Source: Micrococcales bacterium (lineage in GTDB: Bacteria; Actinomycetota; Actinomycetes; Actinomycetales; Microbacteriaceae). Taken from it: DNA of 37,379 nucleotides. Below the pieces are notes generated by a model, which had not been told where the DNA came from, searched no databases, and saw only the letters and a program-made list of their open reading frames with translations. Below are positions 17,901 through 26,133 of this stretch, piece by piece; the first letter of the stretch is position 1; the number at the start of each line of letters is the position of its first letter. The stretch lies in NCBI GenBank assembly GCA_024641015.1, contig JAHEDU010000027.1:1-37379 (forward strand), in the 5' to 3' direction. A program made the translations under genes and the position numbers.

Positions 17901-18512
17901 TTGCAGCACCTCGCGGATCGCACGGCGCTCGATTCCGATCCCGTGGTCCATGATTTCGATGAAGTAGTTGTCCTTGCCGAAGATGTCACGCATGTTCGAC
18001 GCGACCTTCTTTGCCTCGTCGTACTGGCCCATGCGGATTCGCGTCTGAATTTCGCCACCGACGCAACCGCTCGTCGCGATCAGCCCTTTGGCGTTTTGGG
18101 ACAAGATGTCGAGGTCCATGCGCGGGTGGCTGTAGAAACCTTCGATGTACGAGGCCGACGAGAGAGTGAAGAGGTTGTGCATTCCCTCCGTCGTTTCGCT
18201 GAGAAGCGTGAGATGCGTGTACGCGCCACCGCCCGACGTGTCATCCTCGCCGCCGTCGCCCCATCGAATCGGACGCTTGTCGAATCGACTTTCGGGCGCC
18301 AGGTACGCCTCGATGCCGATGATCGGCTTGATTCCCTTCTCGTTAGCCTTTTTCCAAAATTCGAAGGCGCCAAACAGGGTGCCGTGGTCGGTCATCGCAA
18401 TCGCGGGCATCCCCTGGGCAACCGCGGCGTCGAGCAGAGGACCGATTCGAGCGGCACCGTCGAGCATGGAGTTATCGGTGTGAACGTGCAGGTGCACGAA
18501 ATTGTCGCTCAT
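14970..18512 (-). CDS. dnaE: DNA polymerase III subunit alpha
   Basis: Replicative DNA polymerase. At 1180 residues it is full length. The N-terminal PHP domain shows HVHTDNSMLDGAAR (about 9-22) and AMTDHGTLFGAFEFW. The polymerase active site PDFDIDF spans 409-415, with the third catalytic Asp likely in the following palm segment. Further conserved blocks are RVGPGRGSGAGSI, GVHAAGVIMSD, YRPGPM, YQEQVM and FNKSHSAAYG, and an OB-fold follows near residues 1010-1090. GGAGGGG precedes the ATG. A 67-base gap from rluD contains TAAACT at 18548-18543 on the minus strand, a possible own promoter. The 3' end overlaps the flavin-reductase stop. Confidence 0.98.
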   Translation of the reverse strand: MSDNFVHLHVHTDNSMLDGAARIGPLLDAAVAQGMPAIAMTDHGTLFGAFEFWKKANEKGIKPIIGIEAYLAPESRFDKRPIRWGDGGEDDTSGGGAYTHLTLLSETTEGMHNLFTLSSASYIEGFYSHPRMDLDILSQNAKGLIATSGCVGGEIQTRIRMGQYDEAKKVASNMRDIFGKDNYFIEIMDHGIGIERRAIREVLQLAKELDLPLLLTNDLHYVHHDDHKAHEALLCVQSGSTLLDEKRFKFESDQFYLKSAAEMRRLFPDHPEAADNTLLIAERCGVQFDTTANHMPHFPVESNDTEEKAFERAVWAGLEFRYGKDLSQEIRDRAAYEIEIITTKGFAGYYLIVADFIGWARDNAIRVGPGRGSGAGSIAAYAMRITDLEPLEHGLLFERFLNPERESMPDFDIDFSTKRRDDVKRYVTEKYGSEYVAQIATYNIIKAKQALKDSARVLGYPYEVGDRLTKAVPPMKLGRDMSLSEMFDKDNERYKEAAPFREVVESSTEATIVYETAKGIESIKRNTGVHAAGVIMSDTKLSDIVPLMMRSNDGQIITQFDYPTCEALGLIKMDFLGLRNLDILDDALVNIERNRGETLVLEDLTYDDPKVFELLSTGETLGIFQLDSPPMRQLLKQMQPDSFEDISAVLALYRPGPMAMKSHTNYAMRKQGMQAITPIHKELAEPLSDILDPTYGLIVYQEQVMQIAQRVAGYSLAQADNLRRAMGKKKKEVLDKEFAPFSEGMAERGFSKQAIDTLWEILVPFSDYAFNKSHSAAYGVVAYFTAYLKAHFPAEFLAGLLTSVGDDRDKLGGYLVEARRMGVKVLAPDINESVLYFAAVGEDVRFGLGSIKNVGEAVVDHIVAERNANGPYGSFQEFLDRVPLQALQKRTLEALIKAGAFDRFGHTRRALLDVHEKVVEDATRTKKDASKGDIGFDFGELFDEPVVLVPERPEWPRKTKLEFERDMLGLYVSDHPLNGQESALSRAASILVTDLQVVQKMSESEDADAEYELIGANEGDMVTFAGLLRNVEMRVARTSGKPFAMAMLEDMSGSIPVSVLGRAYEELRLKLVNDTIVAVSGRIRLRENTVSLMANDIRELETININEVSLVKVQLPASHATTSVIAELDEILKRHPGDSEVELRVRHPDAVRVFTLPHRVTVSGALYGELRRVLGPNALV

Positions 18513-18579
18513 AACCCCTCCTTCGACGTGCGCGGAATAATCAGTTTAGGTCGGACCGCTGACGGGTCCGTGAGGCGCG

Positions 18580-19503
18580 TCAGTGCGTCGCCAGAATTTC
18601 GAGTGCGCGACGCAAATCCTCGGGATACGGCGCCTCAAGTTCGAGTCGTCGACCGGTCGTCGGGTGCTCAAACCCCAGTCGGATGGCATGCAGCCACTGG
18701 CGCGTCAGCCCCAATCGGGCGGTCAGGGTCGGGTCAGCGCCATACAGCTCATCGCCGACGAGCGGGTGCCGGTGGGCAGACATGTGCACTCGAATCTGGT
18801 GCGTTCGACCCGTCTCGAGTTCAACTTCGACCAAACTCGCCCCGGGGTACGCCTCGAGCGTCGAATAATGCGTCACCGAGTGACGGCCGTCGGCCGTGAC
18901 CGCGAACTTCCACGACGAACCGGGATGACGACCGATCGGCGCATCGATTGTGCCTTCGGTCGGGTCCGGATGCCCCTGAACAACCGCGTGATACGTCTTG
19001 TGAATCTCGCGGTCTTTGAATTTGCGCTTCATCACGGAATACGCAATTTCGCTCTTCGCGACGATCATGAGTCCCGATGTCCCGACGTCGAGTCGATGAA
19101 CGATCCCCTGGCGCTCGGGCGGACCCGACGTCGAAATTCGGTATCCCGCACCGGCCAGCGCACCGACAACCGTGTCCCCCGTCCAGCCGAGGCTGGGATG
19201 GGCGGCAAGGAACGGCGGTTTGTCGACGACAACGATGTCGTCATCGTCGTACACAATCGACATCTCGTTGATCACGACCGGGACGATGACGGGTTCGCGT
19301 TTGTCCTCCCACGTGATGTCAATCGTGGATTCGGCGAGCGGGCGATCCGACTTGCCCGCGGTGTGTCCATTGATGGATACTCCCCCGGACTCGACGATCT
19401 CTGCCGCGAAACTGCGGGAAAGCCCAAGAAGTCGCGCAACCACCACGTCAACCCGTTCACCGACGAGGCCGTCGGGCACAGTGAAGCTTCGGTGGTTACT
19501 CAC
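18580..19503 (-). CDS. rluD: RluA-family 23S rRNA pseudouridine synthase
   Basis: Isomerises uridine to pseudouridine in RNA. The 307-residue protein has an N-terminal S4-like domain (about 1-65) and the catalytic domain with [11 protein letters not shown], in which D139 is the catalytic aspartate. [17 protein letters not shown] and [10 protein letters not shown] are further family motifs. By size and position next to dnaE it is the RluD-like member, expected to modify helix 69 of 23S rRNA, but specificity within RluA/C/D cannot be fixed from sequence. The GTG start lies six bases after the divIVA stop, with AGG overlapping that stop. lspA, often placed beside rluD in Actinobacteria, is absent. 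Confidence 0.93.
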   Translation of the reverse strand: MSNHRSFTVPDGLVGERVDVVVARLLGLSRSFAAEIVESGGVSINGHTAGKSDRPLAESTIDITWEDKREPVIVPVVINEMSIVYDDDDIVVVDKPPFLAAHPSLGWTGDTVVGALAGAGYRISTSGPPERQGIVHRLDVGTSGLMIVAKSEIAYSVMKRKFKDREIHKTYHAVVQGHPDPTEGTIDAPIGRHPGSSWKFAVTADGRHSVTHYSTLEAYPGASLVEVELETGRTHQIRVHMSAHRHPLVGDELYGADPTLTARLGLTRQWLHAIRLGFEHPTTGRRLELEAPYPEDLRRALEILATH

Positions 19504-19509
19504 CTGGGC

Positions 19510-20076
19510 CTAGAAGTTCTTGGCGGATTCCTGCCCGCTGGTGTTGAGATCGTTGAGCTGCGTCTCGAGGTACTGCTTGAGGTGCGAGCGGTATTCCTTC
19601 TCGAACTGCTTCAGTTCATCAATCTTGCGCTCGATGCCGATGCGCTGCTGGTCAAGCTCGTTGATCTCGTTGCGCTGGCGCAGTTCCGCCTCGGCGAGGA
19701 TGCGCTGGGCCTGGGCCTTGCCTTCCTCAATGATGCGCTCGCGCTCGTCGAGGCCTTCCTGGACGTGCTGGTCGTGAAGCTTGCGGGCGAGCTGAAGAAG
19801 CTGGCTTGACGTGGCCGAGTCATTCTGGTCAGCTGCCGCGGCACTTGCCGTCGGGGTGGGTGCAACTCCGGCGTCGGCGGCGCGCTGAAGCTCTGCGATG
19901 CGCCCTTGTGCGCCGACAAGCTTTTGCTTGAGGTCGTCGTTCTCGGCCTTGACGGCACGGAATTCCTTGACGATTTCGTCGAGGAAGTCATCGACGTCAT
20001 CGGCGTCGTAGCCTTCGCTCAGTCGAGGCTTCGGCTTGAACTGCTTGTTGACGATGTCTTCAGCGGTGAGCGCCAT
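19510..20076 (-). CDS. divIVA: DivIVA/Wag31-like polar growth protein
   Basis: Coiled-coil protein that marks curved membrane and directs polar cell-wall growth in Actinobacteria. From the ATG at 20076 it has 188 residues and begins MALTAEDIVNKQFKPKP, matching the canonical membrane-binding head; an ATG two codons upstream is possible. The motif GYDADDVDDFLDEIV follows. A first coiled coil spans about 40-65, then an Ala/Thr/Ser linker near 66-85, then a long coiled coil of about 90-175 rich in Glu, Arg and Gln. AAAGGAG lies upstream. It follows yggT by 50 bases, the gap including a 12-base palindrome (20116-20127). Confidence 0.95.
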   Translation of the reverse strand: MALTAEDIVNKQFKPKPRLSEGYDADDVDDFLDEIVKEFRAVKAENDDLKQKLVGAQGRIAELQRAADAGVAPTPTASAAAADQNDSATSSQLLQLARKLHDQHVQEGLDERERIIEEGKAQAQRILAEAELRQRNEINELDQQRIGIERKIDELKQFEKEYRSHLKQYLETQLNDLNTSGQESAKNF

Positions 20077-20115
20077 GCGCATTCACTCCTTTGATTCCCA
20101 CAAGTTGAAACTGTT

Positions 20116-20127
20116 GTCTGACCAGAC
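20116..20127. repeat. 12-base palindrome between yggT and divIVA
   Basis: GTCTGACCAGAC has perfect 5-base arms around two central bases. It lies just 5' of the yggT stop region in the divIVA leader, overlapping TAGTCT on the minus strand (20129-20124), a possible -10 for divIVA. The function is unknown; an operator is possible, and a site this short could arise by chance. Confidence 0.35.
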
Positions 20128-20405
20128 TACCCGACGAGGGACATCAGGATGTAGACGACGACGAGCAAAATCGTCCATGAAAAATCGATTGCAACCCCGC
20201 CCAACCGCACCGGACGAACGAATCGACGAATCAACTTGAGCGGCGGATCGGTCACCGTGAAGGTCAATTCGGCAATGACGAGCATGGCACCACGGGGACG
20301 CCAATCAGGTCGAAACTGTCGAACCCATTCGAGCACCAATCGACCCCACAGGATGAGGACGTACACCCAGAGAGCCGTCCCAAGAACGGCAGAAATGATG
20401 GGCAC
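20127..20405 (-). CDS. yggT: YggT family membrane protein
   Basis: A 92-residue protein with two membrane helices (about 5-24 and 72-90) and the family motif DPPLKLIRRFVRP (about 53-65), followed by LGGVAIDFSWTILL. Its function is not established; it is found beside sepF and divIVA in Gram-positive division clusters and has been linked to envelope integrity and osmotic tolerance in some bacteria. The GTG start follows the sepF stop by three bases with no clear Shine-Dalgarno, suggesting coupling to sepF translation. Confidence 0.93.
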   Translation of the reverse strand: MPIISAVLGTALWVYVLILWGRLVLEWVRQFRPDWRPRGAMLVIAELTFTVTDPPLKLIRRFVRPVRLGGVAIDFSWTILLVVVYILMSLVG

Positions 20406-20408
20406 GGT

Positions 20409-20855
20409 TTAGTCGAAGAGTTCGGCGTCGAGGTCGCCGTCCGACAGTCCAGCGTTCGACTGGGTGTCGTCGTACTGCTCGATGCCCGCCGGAGTCAGCA
20501 TGTAGACCTTGCCCGAAACGCGACTGATGGTGCCGTCGAGTCCCTTGACAAGACCGCTGAGGAAGTCGATCATGCGACGAACTTCGGCTTCAGCCATCTG
20601 GCCAAGATCAACGATGACGGGCGAGCCGTCACGGAACGTGTACGCGATGCCTTCAGCGTCGGTCTGGTAGCGGCGAGGACGCACGGTGTGAATCGTCGCA
20701 AAGTTGTTGTCGCGACCGCGGTAACCATTGTTCAAGCGAACGACGGGCTTCGCAGCTGCGGGTGCAGGGCGGTGGCTTTCGGCGCGAGGGGCTGCGGCAC
20801 GGGGAGCTGCTCCTGCTTCGACGATTCCGAAGAATTCAAGCGCTTTTCTGACCAT
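20409..20855 (-). CDS. sepF: Cell division protein SepF
   Basis: Membrane-binding partner of FtsZ that anchors and organises the Z ring; Actinobacteria lack FtsA and depend on it. The 148-residue protein starts MVRKALEFFGIV, the expected amphipathic membrane-binding helix. An Ala/Pro/Arg-rich linker (about 15-38) leads to the DUF552 core at about 52-130, with GSPVIVDLGQM and RRMIDFLSGLVKGLDGTISRV. AGGAGG six bases before the ATG sets the start. An in-frame start at 20972 would add 39 non-homologous residues and overlap yggS. Confidence 0.96.
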   Translation of the reverse strand: MVRKALEFFGIVEAGAAPRAAAPRAESHRPAPAAAKPVVRLNNGYRGRDNNFATIHTVRPRRYQTDAEGIAYTFRDGSPVIVDLGQMAEAEVRRMIDFLSGLVKGLDGTISRVSGKVYMLTPAGIEQYDDTQSNAGLSDGDLDAELFD

Positions 20856-20883
20856 GATTTTCCTCCTTGAGGTTCGGTTCAGA

Positions 20884-21558
20884 TTAACGCGGAATTGGGC
20901 GGTTTCCCGTGATTGACGTGCCGATGCGCAGGTGTGTCGCGCCGGCCGCAAGTGCCGCTTCCCAGTCGGCACTCATGCCTGCCGAGATGTCCGTGGCGTG
21001 CGGGTGCGCCTGAGTCAGGATGCTCGACAGTGTCGCGACGCGATCAAAAGCCGCAACCGGGTCATCGCCCAGTGGGGCAACCGCCATGACTCCGCGCAAA
21101 TCGATTGTCTCGGTCGATGAAATTCGTTCAGCCAGGCGCAACATCTCATCAGCCGAATTGACGCCGCCGCGACCGGGATCGTCGGTCAAGTTGAGTTCAA
21201 TAAATCCCTGGACCCGGCGCTCGGCGGTGGCGAGCGCATCGACAACGCTGTCACGGTCAAGCGAGTGCAGAACGTCGGCGTACTTGGCGATGGCGCGGGC
21301 CTTGTTCGACTGGATCTGTCCCACAAAGTGCCACGTGAGGTCCTGACCGGCAAGCGCTTCGGCTTTGAGTGACGCGTCCTGGTGTCGGCTCTCGCCGAAG
21401 TCGCGAGCCCCAGCCTCGAGCAACTCGGAAATCATCTCGACGGGGTGAAACTTCGTGACGACAATCAGAGTGACGCCGGCTGGGTCACGCTCGAGCCGGC
21501 GACACTCCGCGTCTACGAGATCGCGAACCGCGCGCCAGCGCGCGGCCGCTTCACTCAT
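20884..21558 (-). CDS. yggS: YggS family pyridoxal phosphate homeostasis protein
   Basis: A 224-residue single-domain TIM barrel that binds pyridoxal 5'-phosphate and buffers its level; no enzymatic reaction is established. The PLP-lysine motif is VTKFHPVE (Lys at about 36). Further conserved segments are [21 protein letters not shown], the beta-strand [27 protein letters not shown] and [11 protein letters not shown]. The ATG overlaps the ftsZ stop by 4 bases, so it is translationally coupled. Its place between ftsZ and sepF is conserved in Actinobacteria. Confidence 0.95.
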   Translation of the reverse strand: MSEAAARWRAVRDLVDAECRRLERDPAGVTLIVVTKFHPVEMISELLEAGARDFGESRHQDASLKAEALAGQDLTWHFVGQIQSNKARAIAKYADVLHSLDRDSVVDALATAERRVQGFIELNLTDDPGRGGVNSADEMLRLAERISSTETIDLRGVMAVAPLGDDPVAAFDRVATLSSILTQAHPHATDISAGMSADWEAALAAGATHLRIGTSITGNRPIPR

Positions 21559-22691
21559 GACTTGAGAAACTCGGGAAGGTCGTAGTCCTCGGACACCGAA
21601 TCAAAGGTGTCCGTCAGGGCCTGGACGCTCTGGTGTTCGGTCGTCGGCTCTCCCTCGGTGTAGGAGGACGAGTCAACGCGGTTCACCTCGTTCGTGTTGA
21701 ACGACTCGACACGGGGTTCTGCGACGCGGGCACGCGGTGCAGGGTCCTCGTCGAAGCCGGCAGCGATGACCGTGACACGGACCTCGTCACCGAGCGAGTC
21801 GTCAATCGACATTCCGAAGATGACGTTGGCGTCGGGGTGAACATGCTCCGTGATCAGGGACGCGGCTTCGTTGATCTCGTGGATACCGAGGTTCGAACCA
21901 CCCTGGATCGAGAGCAGTACGCCGTGCGCGCCGTCGATCGTCTGGTCGAGAAGCGGCGACGATGCGGCCATCTCGGTTGCCTTGATGGCACGTTCCGCAC
22001 CACGAGCGCTACCGATTCCCATCAGAGCCGTTCCCGCGTCCTGCATCACGGAACGAACGTCCGCGAAGTCGAGGTTGATCAAGCCGGGGTTGGTGATGAG
22101 GTCAGAGATTCCCTGAACACCCGAGAGGAGAACCTCGTCGGCGATGGCGAACGCTTCGGGAGCCGAGATCGCACGGTCTGCGAGGTCGAGCAGGCGGTCG
22201 TTGGGAACGACGATGAGCGTGTCGACCTCGTTGCGGAGAGCCGCGATACCTGCGTCGGCCTGGTCGCGACGACGACGAGCCTCGAACTTGAAGGGCTTGG
22301 TCACAACACCGACGGTCAAGGCACCGATCGACTTGGCGATGCGCGCGACGACGGGGGCTCCACCGGTACCGGTTCCACCACCCTCACCAGCGGTGACGAA
22401 CACGAGGTCGGCACCGGCGAGGCATTCTTCGATTTCCTGTGCGTGGTCTTCGGCTGCGTGGCGGCCCTTTTCGGGATCGGCTCCTGCGCCGAGTCCGCGA
22501 GTGAGCTCACGGCCCACGTCGAGCTTGACGTCCGCGTCGCTCATGAGGAGCGCCTGAGCGTCGGTGTTGATGGCAATGAACTCGACCCCGCGGATGCCCG
22601 CTTCGATCATGCGGTTGACGGCGTTAACGCCTCCACCGCCGACACCGACGACCTTGATCACGGCGAGGTGGTTGTTGCTTGTGGCAGCCAT
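21555..22691 (-). CDS. ftsZ: Cell division GTPase FtsZ
   Basis: Tubulin homologue that polymerises into the Z ring. The protein has 378 residues. The GTP-binding tubulin signature GGGTGTG is at 104-110, preceded by [16 protein letters not shown] near the N-terminus. The T7 loop NLDFADVR provides the catalytic acidic residue. A variable linker of about 50 residues leads to the C-terminal peptide [10 protein letters not shown], the expected SepF-binding tail. GGAGG five bases before the ATG at 22691 sets the start over an in-frame upstream ATG at 22706. The 140-base gap from ftsQ contains a possible -10 and a large inverted repeat. Confidence 0.98.
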   Translation of the reverse strand: MAATSNNHLAVIKVVGVGGGGVNAVNRMIEAGIRGVEFIAINTDAQALLMSDADVKLDVGRELTRGLGAGADPEKGRHAAEDHAQEIEECLAGADLVFVTAGEGGGTGTGGAPVVARIAKSIGALTVGVVTKPFKFEARRRRDQADAGIAALRNEVDTLIVVPNDRLLDLADRAISAPEAFAIADEVLLSGVQGISDLITNPGLINLDFADVRSVMQDAGTALMGIGSARGAERAIKATEMAASSPLLDQTIDGAHGVLLSIQGGSNLGIHEINEAASLITEHVHPDANVIFGMSIDDSLGDEVRVTVIAAGFDEDPAPRARVAEPRVESFNTNEVNRVDSSSYTEGEPTTEHQSVQALTDTFDSVSEDYDLPEFLKS

Positions 22692-22732
22692 GGGTTCCTC
22701 CAACATTCAGGCTCTACTTGAAGCCGAGACTT

Positions 22733-22828
22733 TTTTTGCCCCGAAAGGCACCCACAAGTTAGGTGTCAGCGCCGTTGTTTGGCGGGAGGTGGCGTCGGCG
22801 TGTCGCGGAAAACTTTGCGGGGCAAAAA
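22733..22828. repeat. Long-range inverted repeat in the ftsQ-ftsZ gap
   Basis: An 11-base arm TTTTTGCCCCG at 22733-22743 is exactly complementary to CGGGGCAAAAA at 22818-22828, with 74 bases between. The enclosed segment includes TAACTT on the minus strand (22761-22756), a possible -10 for ftsZ. Neither arm is followed by a T tract in the ftsZ direction, so it does not read as a terminator. It could fold only in transcripts that enter from ftsQ, or the arms could be paired protein sites. Confidence 0.5.
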
Positions 22829-22831
22829 CGC

Positions 22832-23656
22832 CTAGTTGACGCGATTCATGATGAGCGTGTCGGGAGCCGACACGTCAATGACGTACGTTCCGCCCTTCTT
22901 CTTCGCAATCGCCAACGCTCGGTCAAGTACCGCGGCCTTGAGCGTCGACTGTTCGTCGGATCCCCAGCGAATCTCGTGCGGAACGCCGCGCAATACAAAC
23001 TGAACCGTGTCTCGGGTCGTGGCAGAGATGGACCGCACGTCCGAACGCAACTTGGGCGGCAGAGCCAGGAGGGCCCTCACCGCAGCGAGGAATCCCGGTG
23101 AATCAACGGATTCCACGTTGAGCGACGGGACCGACTTTGGCGCCTTCTTTGTCGTTTGCATTACGACGCCCGCAGCATCAACAATGCCCCACCCCTTGGC
23201 GCCCTGGATGGCGCCGATCGGGGTGCGTTCGACAATTCGCACTAGCAGCGTGTGCGGTGGACGAAGCTCTGTCGAAAACGACTGAATACGAACAACCGAG
23301 CCGAGCTTGTCCGAAATCGCCGTGTAATCAATAAGTGCGAGCGGAGTGCCGATCTGGTCTTTCACTGCGCCGACGATGACCTTTTCGGGAACAGCGACCC
23401 GGCCCATGACTTCGATGTCCGTCAGCGTCATCAACGGCGACAACACGATCGTCGCGACGAACAGCAGAAAGCCGACGACCGAGGACGTGATGGTCAACCG
23501 AACACGGCGGTTCCGCCGTGCGCCTTCGGTGAATCGGCGCTCTTCGCGGACCTCTGCTCGGTGAATTCTTGCCGACGGGTTGACCGATTCCCGGCGTGGG
23601 GTTCGAATTGTGGCCTTGCGTTCAGGGGCAGCGCCGTGGTGCTGGGGTCGTTTCAC
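22832..23656 (-). CDS. ftsQ: Cell division protein FtsQ
   Basis: Single-pass divisome protein that links early and late division proteins through FtsL and FtsB partners. In the 274-residue protein, a basic cytoplasmic N-terminus (about 1-50, with RRESVNPSARIHRAEVREERR) leads to one helix at about 55-75. The POTRA domain follows at about 79-148 (LTDIEVMGRVAVPEKVI), then the FtsQ C-terminal domain with VRIVERTPIGAI and GWGIVDAAGVV. Its ATG overlaps the murC stop by 4 bases. The stop is followed by the ftsZ leader region. Confidence 0.95.
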   Translation of the reverse strand: MKRPQHHGAAPERKATIRTPRRESVNPSARIHRAEVREERRFTEGARRNRRVRLTITSSVVGFLLFVATIVLSPLMTLTDIEVMGRVAVPEKVIVGAVKDQIGTPLALIDYTAISDKLGSVVRIQSFSTELRPPHTLLVRIVERTPIGAIQGAKGWGIVDAAGVVMQTTKKAPKSVPSLNVESVDSPGFLAAVRALLALPPKLRSDVRSISATTRDTVQFVLRGVPHEIRWGSDEQSTLKAAVLDRALAIAKKKGGTYVIDVSAPDTLIMNRVN

Positions 23657-25044
23657 GACACGTCCAGCGCCGAAAACACCTGCGGGATGATTCGATACAC
23701 GTCACCACAGGACAGGGTCATGATGATGTCGCCGTCACGAGCGTGTTCGGCCGCGACGCGGGCCGCGTCGGACCAGTTCGGGCAATATGCGACTCGAGTC
23801 TGGTCCGCGAACGCGGTTGTGACAAGTTCCCCGGTTACGCCGGGAATCGGATCTTCGCGAGCACCATACACGTCGAGCACGACCGTGAAGTCGGCACCCG
23901 TTTCGTACTCGGCGGCGAATTCGCCCGCCATATCTCTCGTGCGAGTGAAAAGGTGAGGTTGGTGAATGGCGATCACGCGTCCATCGCCAACGACGGACCG
24001 CGCGGTGTCGAGTGCCGCGCGAACTTCGCGCGGGTGGTGCGCGTAATCGTCGTAGACACGAACTCCTCGGACGATTCCGCGCAGTTCGAACCGACGACCG
24101 GTTCCCCCGAATTCGGCAAGTGACACCGCCGCCTCGGCGAGCGAATAGCCCATCGAGACGAGCACTGCCACGACACCTGTTGCGTTGATGGCGTTGTGGC
24201 GCCCTGCCACGGTGAGAACGAGTGGTGCTGAGACACCACCATGGTGGATAACTGCCGAAACACCGCCGGCGGATGCCGTGATGTCGGTGACGCGAACGTC
24301 TGCGCTCGCGTCCTCGCCGAAAGTCAGAGTCGACGCCGTCATGCGCGAACGCAATCGAGAAAGATGCGGGTCGTCCGACGAAATGACAACAGTCTCCGAG
24401 CAGCCGTTGGCGAACTCGATGAACGCGTCATCGAACGCCTCCATCGTTCCGTAAGTGTCCAGGTGGTCGGTGTCGATGTTGGTGATGAGTCCGATGGCGG
24501 CGTTGTACAGAAGGAACGATCCGTCTGACTCGTCAGCTTCGAGGACGAACTCGTCGTCCTTCCCCGTCGCCGCCGAGACACCCAAAGTTGAAACGACTCC
24601 CCCATTGACGAAGGACGGATCGGCGCCTACTCCGCGAAGCGCCGTCACCACCATCCCCGTCGAGGTGGTTTTACCGTGCGCACCCGCAACCGCAATGACG
24701 CGTCGATTTCGCGACAGCCAGTGCAGTGCGAGGGAACGGTGAAGAACGGGAATGTTGTGTTCGAGCGCCCACACATATTCGGGGTTGTCCTGCCACAGTG
24801 CACCTGTCACAACAACGGTGTTTGCCGAGGTCACCAGCGTGGGTTCGTGCCCAATCTGAACGTCAATCCCCAAGTCGCGCAGCGCAGCTGTGGTCGCCGA
24901 TTCACTGCGATCCGAACCCGTCACGACGATGCCACGTTCGACAAACATTCGCGCGATTCCGCTCATTCCCGAGCCGCCAATTCCAATGAAATGAACGCGA
25001 CCGAGGTCGTCGGGAATCGACTGAGTCATGTCAGGGGCAATCAC
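23653..25044 (-). CDS. murC: UDP-N-acetylmuramate--amino acid ligase
   Basis: Adds the first stem-peptide residue to UDP-MurNAc using ATP; L-Ala in most bacteria, Gly in B-type peptidoglycans of some Microbacteriaceae. The 463-residue length is normal. The N-terminal Rossmann loop is HFIGIGGSGMSGIAR, the ATP loop is GAHGKTTST, and further segments are VLEADESDGSF, TNIDTDHLDTYG and YDDYAHHPREV in the C-terminal domain. The GTG at 25044 is nine bases after the murG stop, with AGGG overlapping that stop; an ATG five codons later is possible. Residue specificity, Ala or Gly, cannot be told from sequence here. Confidence 0.96.
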   Translation of the reverse strand: MIAPDMTQSIPDDLGRVHFIGIGGSGMSGIARMFVERGIVVTGSDRSESATTAALRDLGIDVQIGHEPTLVTSANTVVVTGALWQDNPEYVWALEHNIPVLHRSLALHWLSRNRRVIAVAGAHGKTTSTGMVVTALRGVGADPSFVNGGVVSTLGVSAATGKDDEFVLEADESDGSFLLYNAAIGLITNIDTDHLDTYGTMEAFDDAFIEFANGCSETVVISSDDPHLSRLRSRMTASTLTFGEDASADVRVTDITASAGGVSAVIHHGGVSAPLVLTVAGRHNAINATGVVAVLVSMGYSLAEAAVSLAEFGGTGRRFELRGIVRGVRVYDDYAHHPREVRAALDTARSVVGDGRVIAIHQPHLFTRTRDMAGEFAAEYETGADFTVVLDVYGAREDPIPGVTGELVTTAFADQTRVAYCPNWSDAARVAAEHARDGDIIMTLSCGDVYRIIPQVFSALDVS

Positions 25045-25053
25045 AGCACAACC

Positions 25054-26133
25054 CTATGCGGTGGGTTCGTCAAGGGCGGTCCGAACGAGTGCGGCAAGTC
25101 GCGCAGACCCATCGCGGATTCCGACCGAGAGTGACGCGGTGGCCATTGACTTTCGCGAAGCATCGTTCGACATCAGTTCGAGGACGGTCGACGACACAAA
25201 TTCGGGAGTGAAATCGGCGTCGCGACAGATAATCGCGCCACCCGCTTCGACGACGTCGGCAGCATTCTTGACTTGCTCGCCGTTCCCTACGGGGTACGGA
25301 ACAAAGATTGCGGGAATGCCCAGTCCCGCGAGCTCGCTCACGGTCGCCGAGCCAGCCCGAGCAATCACCAGATCGGCGACAGCCAAGGCAAGGTCCATTC
25401 GATCGCAATACGTAAGCGGGTGGTAACCGGAAATCTTCGGGTCCACGAAATCGCGGGACTCCCCGACCGTGTGAATCACCTGCCAACCCGCGGCGACGAG
25501 TTTGTCAGCCGTATCGCGGATCGTGGCATTGATTCTCGCTGCACCGGTCGAACCACCCGTCACCAACAACACGGGTCGCGCGTCCAGCCCAAAATACGTG
25601 CGAGCTTCCTTCTGACGTGCAGTGCGATCAAGAGTCGCAATCTCGCGACGAAGCGGCATTCCTACTACCTGCGCGTGTGAAATCGGTGTTCCCGCAAATG
25701 TCACCCCAACGTGACGAGTGAACAGCGCTCCGAGTTTGTTCGCGATTCCCGGAATCGCATTGGCTTCGTGAACCACAATCGGAATCTTCTCGAAACGGGC
25801 GGCCAGGTACGCCGGGGCCGACGCATATCCACCGAAGCCGACGACGACATCAACACCGCGTTCGCGAATGATCCGACGAACCTGGGAAACCGCTCGCGCG
25901 AGACGTGCGGGGTACGCCAGCGACGTCAATGAGAGTGACCTGGGGAACGGAAGTTTGGCAATCGTGGCCAATTCCAAGCCGGCTGCCGGGACGAGTCGCG
26001 ACTCGAGCCCCTCCGCTGTTCCCAGAACGATGATCGATGCGTCCTTGTCGATGCGAACGAGCTCGTCCGCCGTGGCCAGAAGAGGATTGACGTGACCAGC
26101 AGTTCCGCCGCCGGCCAGTAAATATGTCGTCAT
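25054..26133 (-). CDS. murG: Lipid II synthase MurG
   Basis: Peripheral membrane glycosyltransferase (GT28) that adds GlcNAc to lipid I, making lipid II. From the ATG at 26133 it has 359 residues. The N-terminal glycine-rich loop is LLAGGGTAGHVNPLLA, the second G-loop region is VVGFGGYASAPAYLAA, followed by VHEANAIPGIANK. The C-terminal donor-binding domain shows LVTGGSTGAARIN, VIARAGSATVSELAGLGIPA and GNGEQVKNA. The ATG overlaps the ftsW stop by 4 bases and has GGAG upstream. A longer in-frame reading to 26478 runs back through ftsW and is not real coding. Confidence 0.97.
   Translation of the reverse strand: MTTYLLAGGGTAGHVNPLLATADELVRIDKDASIIVLGTAEGLESRLVPAAGLELATIAKLPFPRSLSLTSLAYPARLARAVSQVRRIIRERGVDVVVGFGGYASAPAYLAARFEKIPIVVHEANAIPGIANKLGALFTRHVGVTFAGTPISHAQVVGMPLRREIATLDRTARQKEARTYFGLDARPVLLVTGGSTGAARINATIRDTADKLVAAGWQVIHTVGESRDFVDPKISGYHPLTYCDRMDLALAVADLVIARAGSATVSELAGLGIPAIFVPYPVGNGEQVKNAADVVEAGGAIICRDADFTPEFVSSTVLELMSNDASRKSMATASLSVGIRDGSARLAALVRTALDEPTA

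Noticed and set aside
18552-18570. Hairpin CGGACC/GGTCCG between dnaE and rluD as a terminator
   Set aside because: Only six pairs, no T tract on either strand, and it lies upstream of dnaE where rluD transcription could continue.
17334-18899. A 521-codon + strand frame opposite dnaE and rluD
   Set aside because: It spans two convincing genes on the other strand and has the biased composition of a mirror frame.
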